A stretch of 64,000 nucleotides of DNA from Siphonodentalium dalli. Its lineage: Eukaryota; Mollusca; Scaphopoda; Gadilida; Siphonodentaliidae. The DNA lies in the NCBI GenBank assembly GCA_032622095.1, contig CP136066.1, forward strand, positions 115,961,319 to 116,025,318. The letters run 5' to 3'. The notes beneath the pieces are model-generated. The model saw nothing but the letters and a program-made list of their open reading frames with translations. It searched no databases and had not been told where the DNA came from. Below, one piece after another: positions 1 to 10,128 of the stretch (positions are counted from its first letter, which is position 1; each line of letters starts with the position of its first letter). A program made the position numbers and the translations under genes.

Positions 1-157
1 ATGAGTGCTCTGATGTTCTCAGAAGCGGTGCGATGACACTCCATCTGTAAGTTTACATTTAGATAGGAAGTTTGGGCTCAATCCGTCTGGCAGTTTTCCC
101 GGCCATAGCTAACAGACAAACAGACAAACAAACAGAAGTCCCAAAATATATATTAGA
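1..157 (-). mobile_element. Helitron-like element 0 (5' part, runs off the window)
   Basis: On the minus strand the 5' end TCTAATATATATTTTGGGAC starts at 157, directly after the CTAG terminus of the next element, and runs into a (TGTT/TGTC)n tract. The core at 1-115 resembles 50940-51040 (AGGAAGTTTGGGCTCAATC against TTGGAAGTTTGGTCTCGATC). Only about 157 bp are in the window. Confidence 0.55.
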
Positions 158-550
158 CTAGCCGATGAGCCCGACGTTGTCCGGGCTATTCAAAAACCAA
201 ATTTCAAGTCGATAGCTCCACCCGTTTCCGAGATCTGGTCTGCGCATGCGCGAAGCTTGCGTCGCACGGGCTCGGCGACCCGATAAAAATCGTATCCGGG
301 GCAAGATACATTCACATATCAAATTTCAAGTCGATAGCTCCACCCGTTTCCGAGATCTCGTTTGCGCATGCGCTGCACGGGCGTCGCACCGGCTCGCCAA
401 TACGACAAGGACGACCGCCTGGTCAAACTACACACACGTACCAAGTTTCGTCCCGATCGGTCGAGAATCGTAGATTTGTATAAATGACATACATACATAC
501 AGACATACATACAGACAGACAGACAGAGGTCTTCAAAAATATATAAGAGA
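158..550 (-). mobile_element. Helitron-like (pearl/HINE-type) element I
   Basis: Read on the minus strand, it starts TCTCTTATATATTTTTGAAG at 550 and passes a (GTCT)n tract and two core repeats of about 120 bp (phases at 201 and 320). It ends with the hairpin AGCCCGgacaacgtCGGGCT, then CATCGG and CTAG at 161-158. A TC start, a 3' hairpin about 6-10 nt before CTRR, and a T after the end are hallmarks of Helitrons. It has no Rep/helicase frame, so it is non-autonomous. Tandem cores flanked by tetranucleotide repeats resemble bivalve pearl elements. Confidence 0.65.
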
Positions 551-1221
551 CTAGCCGATGAGCCCGACGTTGTCCGGGCTATTCAAAAATCAAATTTCAA
601 GTCGATAGCTCCACCCGTTTCCGAGATCTGGTCTGCGCATGCGCGAAGCTGGCGTCGCACGGGCTCGGCGACCCGATAAAATTCGTATCCGGGGAAAGAT
701 ACATTCACGAGCCCGACGTTGTCCGGGCTATTCAAAAACCAAATTTCAAGTCGATATCTCCACCCGTTTCCGAGATCTGGTCTGCGCATGCGCGAAGCTG
801 GCATCGCACGGGCTCGGCGACCCGATAAAATTCGTATCCGGGGCAAGATACATTCACATAGCCAATTTCAAGTCGATAGATCCACCCGTTTCCGAGATCT
901 CGTCTGCGCATGGGCGAAGCTGGCGTCGCACGGGCTCGGCAACCCGATAAAATTCGTATCCGGGGCAAGATACATTCACATAGCAAATTTCAAGTCGATA
1001 GCTCCACCCGTTTCCGATATCTCGTCTGCGCATGCGCGAAGCGGGCGCCGCACCTGATCGCCAATACGACAACGACGACCGCCTGGTCAAACTACACACA
1101 CGTACCAAGTTTCGTCCCGATCGGTCGAGAATCGCAGATTTGTATAAATGACATACATACATACATACATAGATACAGACATACAGACAGACAGACAGAG
1201 GTCTTCAAAATATATAGGAGA
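551..1221 (-). mobile_element. Helitron-like (pearl/HINE-type) element II
   Basis: Same architecture as element I. The 5' end is TCTCCTATATATTTTGAAG at 1221, with A immediately upstream as expected for A^T insertion. A (GTCT/GTAT)n tract follows, then four core repeats (phases 594, 740, 866, 985; about 120-145 bp, each with GCATGCGC). The 3' hairpin and CTAG are at 554-551. An extra internal copy of the terminal hairpin lies at 708-731. All ORFs across 246-1314 are products of the core repeat and are not genes. Confidence 0.65.
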
Positions 1222-4200
1222 TTAGATATATATATAAATTTGAAGGCCCTTTTTTGCAATTTTGCAACCGTTCTCAGAACAACAACATGGGAGCATTCAA
1301 GAGACCCAGTTTGAGAGCGAGAAGCAAAACACTTTGTTAAATTTACTCATTTTCTCGAGAACACGAAGAAAGAATATTGATTTGTCATAAATCATTTCCA
1401 AGATAACTTCTTTTCAAAACAAAACTGCGAACTCATTATTGGAGCGGAACATTGAATACTTGACAAGTGACCCAACAATACGCGCATTTATGTCGTTAAT
1501 TTTACAGCAGATGCAGCGATGATTCAGACCTATTGAACAGTCATTTAGCGACCTGCCGCTTTATTCGGGTCGTGCATCGGCTCATTATATATGCATCGTT
1601 CTCGCTATCCATTAAATGATCTATTGCAAGATGACAGTAATATATTTTTACAAAATGAATTCTTAAATTCTGTCTTTTTTCTGATTGTACAACCGATGAT
1701 TATGACAGCATGACAGTCAAATAGACTATAGTGTAACCCATGTTGGTTTTTAATCGGCTCATGCACAGAATCTTTAAATAATTATATACGTGTTAGTACA
1801 TATGGTAGATGACCAGCTACAACTTATTTTCAAATGATAGAATGCACCCATACACGTTACTGTTTTCGCATGCAGGTGCATTTGGGGCATACCCGCAGTT
1901 GTTTGTATATTCGATACTTTGATAACGACGCGGACAGCCTTTCACTGTGAGATGTACATAATTATGATGTTCGCAAAGATATGTGGCCTAATACTTCTTT
2001 AAAGATCTTCCATGTACATGAATTATGTACTGCATGATATGTTCAGGGGTATACGATAGTAATTTGAGCCAAAAGTCATCAACTTCTGTAACTAGGAATA
2101 ATTAGTTTCTTAATTTTCAGCGAACCTTTTGGACGAATAAAACGACCTCGTGTTGGGCAGTATATAGTTGCTATAGTATTACATGTGTTTCTTAAATAAA
2201 TCATATAAGTCACTTTAAGTTTAAGCCATGTATAGTGCCAGTCATATGTTTTCCAACATTTCAAATTAGCTAATGTGAAATGCATGTAACCCCCGCCTTG
2301 ATCGAACCAGATGGGTTGGGGCTCAGCGATTTACCGTTATATGGAGGCAGATGTATGCTGTCCTTCTCATTATTCGTGTTCGAGCCGTCCAGATGTATGG
2401 GTTGATCCATATGACAGAGGATCGGAGCCGGCTGGGGTAATTGTTCTTCACCGACCGACACATCACAGATCCCGTCTGCAGCGTGCATGTTGACAATCGA
2501 TAATTCAATCCGCTGTAAACTATTGACTCTGATATTGCCGAACAATGATTCCACTTTTGCTGATAGCCCGGCAGCGATAAACGACGTAACACTTGGAATA
2601 AACAATAATAGTAATAACTCCCCCGCGATACCAGTTGTGTTGATGTGCAAACTTTGTATGTTTAATGGTTAAGTTTTGGGTTTGCAGTTGGGGTTTATTT
2701 TTGCACCCCGTTCGTTGAAACTACTATGCAGTTAAACGATTGGGACCATTTGAAGAAATAGGCTGCACCTGGACCCATGAGATACAAAACAAAAACCACC
2801 GACTGGAATCCCAAAATAAAACATGATTAAGAATATAAGGATAGCTATTAAAGGCAACCATCCCTCACTTTACTGCCGTCTATATTAGTAGTGAGTTTTT
2901 ATTATCTTTTAGTTCAAATACACACACAATGTCATTGATAATATATCGCTAGTATATTCGATCACAGTGTCTGAACTTCTCTGAATCAATCCTGGGAAAA
3001 GAGATAGATCTCTAGACCGTCAAATCTTGATCCAACCACCACTACCTTAATTCGGTACATTCTAATCACATTCTAACTCTACATATAAACTTCCTATACT
3101 CCCGCCCATGCATAATTTGAATCACGGCAAACACATTTCATCTATACAGCTTGAAATTGGTCCCAACACTCGTACTGTCAGCTATATTCGTGTTTTGGCG
3201 GAAGTTGTCGGGGTGTTCAAATACATCACAGATTGGTACACTAGCTTGAGGCTAATCTAGTCTCTAGCTCGCACTATGATATAGTTTAGACATATTTCGT
3301 TTTAGCAATAAATGCACTATAAGTGCCGCGGGCTAAACGGGAATGATGTCTATCTTTCGAATGTTTTCAGTCACTGTCAAAAAGTACGATATTGGATTTA
3401 CGACATTTCACATCTGGCATTTAGCCTCTGGTTTGTTTTAATTGATATCGTATTGTTGGGTTTTATTGTCCGCCAAGGTCACAAACTGTCAACTACCATA
3501 ACCACAGTGATATTCCCAACACTCGTACACAAGACTGTAACATACAGGTCATATCTAATAGAGTATTTTGAAGAGGAGCTATATTAATTAAGCGTATATA
3601 TATGTAGTCACACAATTAAACAAAGTGATCACTTTGGGAATATGCGTCCATATATGCATGCTTTCATTTTGCCAATGGAGATAGATATGTTCCAATATAT
3701 GTTTCAAATTATTAATTCCATATTTCGAACACATTTACGCATGTGATGCTTGTTTTGTTTGTCGAGTCATGGTTTGTCGTCGTTATGCCATGTCACGCAG
3801 AATAAATTGAACTATTATTCTTGTGAAATAAGAAGTAAAAAAAAAACACACGATCATTTGCACATTAGCAGTCAGATGCTCGTAGCCCGTTTATATATAA
3901 CCATGGGTATATGCGAAAAATACACAACGAAAACACACTCCACAGTTTGGATCGATCAGTCTTGCCCTGTGTATTTTGATGTTGAGTTTTTTGACAATCG
4001 GTCTTCCGTATCATTTCTACAACACAATTATCGTCTTACTTGCAGCACGACGTTATCGTGTGATCGCAACGGAAGCGTTTTCTTTCAGAGTATGGTCAAT
4101 ATATTGCCGCCGGTGCAGTGTATTCTCAGATAGAAAACAAATATGCCTATGCCGAGGGCAGAAGCTAAGTTGCAAGGGGCACCCCTGGTTGAGTGTGGGA

Positions 4201-6480
4201 TAGTTGGCACTCGGGACTTGGTTAGAGGGTTTTCTTGGAATTTCTAACTGCACCCCACCCCATTGAACCACACCAAACTCACACGTTTGCGTAAATCAAT
4301 TTGCACCCCCCCCCCCCCGTGCTTTGATTTTTCCCAAATGTTCCCTCACAGACTACTAGATAGTATTCTAAATGAACCAGTAATATTGTGGCCACTTGTC
4401 ATGCAGGTGGGGGGGAGGGTAAAAAGGATGGTTCGGCCCAGTATGAGATTAAAAAATCCTAACATCTATAGTGCATGGTATAACACCAGTCGAACATGAT
4501 TACCTTTCAAAGCAATAACACCGGGCACCATGTTACGGACAACCACAGGCACACACACCATGGATTAATACACGGTCAAAAGAACGGCGTTTTTTTTGTT
4601 GTACGGTTATATCTGGCATATACCCATGACGAATATTCAGGCCATTATTCAACAGTAGCTGTTGCTGTTAATGCTTTCTGCGTAAATGAGTTAAATGAAC
4701 GAAAGGTGTATTGCACCCAAAATGCAAGTGATACTCACAGGTCCCCTGGTGCGACAACCCCACCATGAGTATATTTACCTTGTCGCACTATATACTATAG
4801 AGTGACAAGTCAGGTTGTGCGTTGAAATAATTAATTTGTATGCAGTCATTTAAACTTTGATTGTCATAAGAGGAAATCAAACTAACGTTCTGTGAATGCC
4901 AGTTTATACAAACAATATACTGTTTCATCATGTTAGAATTTTATATCGATAAAAGTCCATACTGTTTTTTTTTCTTTTCCGTTTGTAATTCCCAGTATTT
5001 ATATATAATAGTACTTCGGAATGATTGGTTATATATAATACAGGCAAATATGAAGATTTGTTTCAAATACTGGAATATAGGCATTTGTCCGCTACCACAT
5101 ACGTGCATTGGAGTTTCCAGGTCATGATGAGAATATGCTAGGTCTACCTTGGTAGTCAAATTCCATACTGCTAAATGGAAATTCTTATGCATTAATGTTG
5201 TGGACAAATTCAGTAACTAATCAGAAGTCTATATGTGCCCATAAAACACTATTATAAGTTACTATAGATGCGGCCCATTTGTGCGTTAGAGACCTGTGGT
5301 CCATGTGTGCGCTTCGCGCACATTTTGATCGTTTAAACAGTTTGAGTTAAAAACAATATTTTTTTTAGATTGAGATATTTGTTCAAATTAACAATCATTT
5401 TTATTTTTATTTATATATTTTTTTTATTTTCTTAATTAAATTTGTTTATGTAAAATTTTTGAAAAACTAACGCCGTTATTATATAACCTCCATCAGGGTA
5501 ACCACACACAATTTGGTTGAAATCGACCTGCAGGGGAGAAAAATGAGGAACGACAGACCGACATATCCTACTCTCTTATATGATTGTATAGGTATATGCA
5601 TCCAATTTTACGAAAAGAAATTATACGTATCACAGCATATCCCCTGCATATCTAGTGAGATATCGTTTTCCCCCTGCAAGCTATTACATGAACCGAACAA
5701 ATGTGTTTTTGCTATTTGGCTGTAATACATTTTATTAAGCTGATAACGTCTCAGGGCAGTGAACCAATGTCCTATATATGGGCTGGTAGGGCCCCTGGCA
5801 AAATTGGAACTCTCCGTCCAAGATGGCCACCAAAATGTCCGCCGAACGTGGAAAATATGACTACTGTTCACTAATATCTTCTAGATTAGTTTCTGCTGTT
5901 TGGAACTGGTTGAGAATTTCGACTTTATTTTGTAGTTTTCATGTTAACTGCAATATGCCGTTCTGTGGGTCCAGGCGCCTTTCGATCCTCAAAAGTTTAA
6001 TTTTATACATGGACGTATGATCATGGGTGAGTGTGTGTGGGTAAATACATATGAAGTGGTTGTATTGTTATGGGTAATGTGTATATGTGTACATGTACGG
6101 TCATGATTGAAGTGTATATGCATACCTGGATTATAGCTGGATGGTAATTGGTGAGCGTGTGGGTATATTGGAAGTGCCCTTAATGTGGTAATGGGTGGGA
6201 TGTATATGTGTATATTTTAGTAGGTATACATTGAGTACCTGCATGGTCGTATATATTTACATATTCACAGGCATGACTGACATAACTGCACAAGGTTACC
6301 ATCAGAAAATGTACTTTACTTTATAAGAACGCGTTGGTTACTAATGTGTTGTTTGATATCTAGACGAGAGATTCCCCAACTACTGCATGATAAGATTCTA
6401 ATTTTGTCGAAAGACCAAAATCCTTTCAAAAGCCTTGGATGTACATGTAGAATACTATGGGAACAGTACGTTAGTCGAAA
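1222..6480. other. AT-rich intergenic sequence
   Basis: Apart from the possible exon at 2270-2650, I see little. A poly(C) run lies at 4306-4318, and 4190-4270 resembles repeat family D (GGAATTTCTAACTGCACCCC). A hairpin GTGCGCTTCGCGCAC near 5307 recurs near 37886. A short repeat tail (TTTGGTTGAAATCGACC then GACAGACCGAC) lies at 5505-5565. Short open frames here have no coding character. Confidence 0.5.
2270..2650 (-). CDS. Possible exon, unknown product
   Basis: A minus-strand frame of 126 codons in a locally GC-richer island. It has no ATG at its head (the first codon is TTG), so it would be an internal or terminal exon. The N-terminal third is hydrophobic (ELLLLLFIPSVTSFIAAGL), and the rest includes SVGEEQLPQPAPILCHMDQP. 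A possible acceptor (CTATCAG) lies inside it, and a possible donor (ACG|GTAAAT) lies near 2325. No domain recognised; composition is the main support. Confidence 0.2.
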   Translation of the reverse strand: MHINTTGIAGELLLLLFIPSVTSFIAAGLSAKVESLFGNIRVNSLQRIELSIVNMHAADGICDVSVGEEQLPQPAPILCHMDQPIHLDGSNTNNEKDSIHLPPYNGKSLSPNPSGSIKAGVTCISH

Positions 6481-6487
6481 TGATCGA

Positions 6488-7140
6488 TAGTCTGGGGTTC
6501 ATTGGTTCGATGGTTCGCTATAGTCTGAGGGTTCATTGGTCCGATGTACCATGCAGGAACATAAACATTCCCTCTTCTTTCTTTTTTTGTGCGCCACCTG
6601 AAGGTGTCACAATCCAACGTGGAGCTATCGGTTTGGGGATACAACGGGGAGGGAGGTGGGACAAAGGAGTATATAAATCATGACCAGGCACCTGAAACAC
6701 GAATACAACAATGACACAATTTAAGAACGCACTATTGGAACGCGACCCTCATCGCATATATATCACTACCGTTAGATATATACAAGTTTTTTCCTTATAT
6801 ACATTCCACACATTTGTGAGCTGTTCATGTATTTGACTTGTTTTGTTTATATATATAACCTGATATGTGCTGCATATCCACCTGTTGACGAGTTTGATAC
6901 CCCGAAACCCACTGTCGCCACGCCCCTGCTAATGGACCGTCAGACAATTGAACCGTCGGACTATCACACCCTATATAGGACTATCAAACCATTGGTCTAT
7001 TGAACCCTCTGACAATCAAACCCTCTAACTATCGAACCCCCATGCAGTGTGTTCTACTTTATACATGCATGCAGACTAACCCTCGGACCACCGAACACTC
7101 TAGATGACTATTGAACCATCGGACACGATCCATCGGACTA
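6488..7140. repeat. GAACCCTC-GGACTAT motif arrays in both orientations
   Basis: 6488-6545 holds minus-oriented copies (AGTCTGAGGGTTCATTGGT), and 6935-7135 holds at least seven plus-oriented degenerate copies of GACTATCGAACCCTC at spacings of about 15-20 bp. The two sets are about 400 bp apart in inverse orientation. Confidence 0.6.
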
Positions 7141-7250
7141 AAGCACGGTGCCCGAACACTGTGCATGTGTGTAAACGACTGTCAAAGTGAAATGTATATT
7201 GGCCGGTTTAATCACCAACTAATATGCGGGTTGTCGTAATTATAAGAAAC

Positions 7251-7355
7251 CAACGTCGTCTTCGATGCATCTGTCGGCGTATAGAAGTGCCTGGTGCCAA
7301 ACTATACATACATCAGACACTTCTTTTCGCCGACAGATGCATCGAAAACGACGTT
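7251..7355. repeat. Inverted repeat with 40-bp arms
   Basis: CAACGTCGTCTTCGATGCAT and following bases at 7251-7290 pair with 7316-7355 with few mismatches; the loop is about 25 nt. It lies immediately before the CCGGTATAAA minisatellite. Confidence 0.8.
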
Positions 7356-7505
7356 GATTGCATATCTAGTGGCCTGTATAAATGTATAGTGGCCGGTATA
7401 AATTTATATTGGCTGGTACAAATGTACATTGGCCGGTATAAATGTATAGCGGTCGGTATAAATGTATAGCGATCGGTATCAATGAATAGTGGCCGGTATT
7501 ATATG

Positions 7506-7642
7506 TTATTAATTGGTTGTTTCCATATTGGCCGAGTTATGAGGCCGAGGTTTGTCGTATTGGCCTGAGGCCGCAGGCCGAAGGCTAATACGACAGACCG
7601 AGGCCTCATAACTCGGTCAATGTGGAAACAACCAATTAATAA
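7506..7642. repeat. Palindrome, about 65-bp arms, inside the minisatellite
   Basis: TTATTAATTGGTTGTTTCCA at 7506 pairs with the complement ending at 7642. The arms continue through GAGTTATGAGGCC and GTCGTATT to a GC-rich centre (GGCCTGAGGCCGCAGGCC). The arms differ at a few bases only. Confidence 0.85.
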
Positions 7643-7974
7643 GTATTTTATTAATTAGCAACAATGGCAATAATTGTTTCACAGGATGAATATATTAACA
7701 TAGATAATACCATTGTGTGTTTTATTAAATTAAAAATTATTCCAGCAATTTTTATTCTTGTGAACTTAGTGAATAACTTGCAGCGAGTTCACAGTACTGT
7801 CAGTTTCCACTGGGAATGGTATTGATACGCATACATGTAGTTCATCCACGTTCATGTATATTTACTCCCAAAAACTGTGACTGTCCGTAATCATCCGAAA
7901 TCAACTGCAGTCTATCTCCCATCGATCCAATATTCTTTGACGATCGAGCTAATTACGTATGACGTAATTTACGT

Positions 7975-8100
7975 TACCTTGACTTATTGGCCGCGTTTTC
8001 TACTTATTGGCCGACTTTTGTTACTTATTGGCCGCGTTTTCTACTTATTGGCCGACTTTTTGTTACTTATGACGCGGGCAGCGTTCTACTTATTGCGGCC
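7975..8100 (+). repeat. Short array of TTACTTATTGGCCGNSTTTT
   Basis: Five or so units of about 22-24 bp alternating CGCGTTTTC and CGACTTTTG. The array sits in the insert that splits the 20-bp minisatellite and ends near a TAATTAATAA matching the left border of the insert. Confidence 0.75.
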
Positions 8101-8153
8101 GATAACCTCTAGCTAATTAATAAAAATATATAGTGGCCGGTATAAATATATAT

Positions 8154-8256
8154 GGACTAGACGCTGGCTCTATGAGGCTACGTCGTTACACTATGCACGC
8201 CGTCATGACGCGGACAGAGCAGAGCGTCGGAGCGTCATAGAGCCAGTGTCTAGTCC
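8154..8256. repeat. Inverted repeat with 22-bp arms between minisatellite blocks
   Basis: GGACTAGACGCTGGCTCTAT at 8154-8175 pairs with 8235-8256 with one mismatch. The interior is CpG-rich and holds a secondary repeat of CGTCATGACG type. It is flanked on both sides by minisatellite units, so it looks like an insertion into the array. Confidence 0.75.
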
Positions 8257-9039
8257 AAAATATATAGTGGCCGGTATGAAAGTATAGTGGCCGGTATAAA
8301 TGTGTAGTTGCCGGTATAAATGTATAATGGCCGGTATAAATGTATAGTTGGCGGTATAAATATATAGTGGCCGGTATAAATGTATAGTTGCCGGTATAAA
8401 TGTATAGTGGACGGTATAAATGTATAGTTGCCGGTATCAATGAATAGTGGCCGGTATAAATATATAGTGGCCGGTATAAATATATAGTGGCGGTATAAAT
8501 GTGTAGTTGCCGGTATAAATGTATAGTGGCCGGTATAAATGTATAGTTGGCGGTATAAATATATAGTGGCCGGTATAAATGTATAGTTGCCGGTATAAAT
8601 GTATAGTGGACGGTATAAATGTATAGTTGCCGGTATAAATGTATAGTGACCGGTATAAATGTATAGTGGCCGGTATAAATATATAGTGGCCGGTATAACA
8701 GTATAGTGGCCGGTATAAATGTATAGTGGCCGGTATAAATGTATAGTGGCCGGTATAAATGTACAGTGGCCTGTATAAATGTATAGTAGCCGGTATAAAT
8801 GAATTGTTGCCGGTATAAATATACAGTGGCCGGTATAAAGGTATAGTTGCCGGTATATATATATATATATATAGTGGCCGGTATAAATGTAGAGTGGCCG
8901 GTATAAATGTAGAGTGGCGGTATAAACTAAAAACCGATTGATATGCTTAATATTATATTAACTCATTCTGTTGGAAACTATTAAAACATTTTTGAATTTA
9001 TGTTTTTCGAGTATTATTCGAGATAGCACTTCGAGTGAT

Positions 9040-9620
9040 ATTGGCCTGTAATTACGTGCGCTCGCGCAACAGTATGGCGATCAGACAGATTCGTAGCTTG
9101 GTAGCTTGGTGTCACACTCCATGACGTCACCAAAAACGACGTAAAACCTCGTGGCGTTCTGACATTTTTACTGTGCCGCGTTTTTGCTATGTTTATTTTA
9201 TGTGTTGTTTTCGATTATTTGTTTGTCGCCGATATCGCCATTTGTCAGGATTCCCTGTTTCTATATTTAAAACTGGCATGCTCGTAGTTGGCCTCGATTT
9301 CGATTTTTTCTCACAGGTCAAAATTCGTCAGAGTTATGACAAAAATAGATCGACCTACATTTTCTCCATCGATCTACATCAAAGAGTCTATAGACTCCTT
9401 CGGGACCTACATAGACTCCTTCATTTGGGTATTTTCACTTATAATTGGGAAGTTTTATCATTTTTGGTTCGTGCGAAGACCTCTTTTTATCGTGCGAGAA
9501 AAGAGAGACATTCAAAACGCGATTTCGTAATTCGACGCAATATGCTGAATAGCCTAACCTTCAGCAGAGTTCCGGGTCAAATACGACGAATGACGTAACA
9601 CAAAACAAAACGCATTTGTT
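9040..9620. other. CpG-richer region with CRE-like TGACGTCA
   Basis: TGACGTCA lies at 9122-9129 in a stretch with several CGTCA/ACGTAA motifs. A plus-strand open frame (9173-9598) runs through it but starts with GTG and has no recognised domain. It could be a degenerate element or a regulatory region. Confidence 0.25.
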
Positions 9621-9763
9621 AACACAAACACCGTTTGAAGAGTTTATTATTACATAAAATGATCGTTATTGATTAATTATTGATTAATTATTGATATTTA
9701 TTGTTGCATATTGGCTGCTATCAATATTTACAAAAATAGTACTAATTATTTCTTATAATTGCA

Positions 9764-10128
9764 GGGGGGGGGGGGGTGAAAAAAAAATTATCGTGTTGTA
9801 TTTTGTTGCAAATTTTGAAATTCAAGATGGCCGCTGGCGGCCATGTTTTTTTGGCCGAATGACTTCAAAATGACTCATTCCTATTTACATGTCCATGTTA
9901 ACATCCATGATAAATAGTATGCACAGAAGTTCATATACAGCTGTTTACAGTGAATTTTCCCCCGCAAATCTCTGTTTTAGTGTTAAAAGGGGGGGGGGGG
10001 GTGGGTGTCAAAAAATGGTCGGAAAAAACTGCCGAAAACGGAAAAAAATTTGGCGGTGGGGGTGGGTGGGTACAAAAAATGATCGAAAGGGAAAAAATGC
10101 CGTACGACCCCCCCCCCCCCCCCCCCCG
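9764..10128. repeat. Poly(G)/poly(C) repeat block
   Basis: G-runs at 9764-9776 and 9989-10001 and a C-run at 10108-10127 frame A-rich segments such as CGGAAAAAACTGCCGAAAAC. The same association of G/C runs with CCGGAAAAAAACTG occurs at 48816-49720, so this is likely a dispersed repeat. ORFs encoding Gly- or Pro-runs here are artefacts. Confidence 0.6.

Larger units (their letters stand above)
7370..8930 (+). repeat. 20-bp minisatellite GGCCGGTATAAATGTATAGT
   Basis: Seven or so units at 7370-7500, one or two at 8127-8150, and roughly 33-35 more at 8257-8925, with a 19-20-bp period. Variable positions are mainly TGTATAG/TATATAG and GTGG/GTTG. Most units contain TATAAA. The block 8260-8460 is repeated again at about 8460-8660 with the same order of variants, indicating higher-order duplication. 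The array is split by 7506-8126, which holds a palindrome and a second short array. Confidence 0.95.

Noticed and set aside
246-1314. Several overlapping open frames on both strands with repeated Arg-rich peptides
   Set aside because: They follow the 120-bp Helitron-like core in all frames; none has an independent start, splice site or domain.
8257-8925. Regular 20-bp repeats resembling a CRISPR array
   Set aside because: No unique spacers; repeats are contiguous with point variants, and the genome is eukaryotic.
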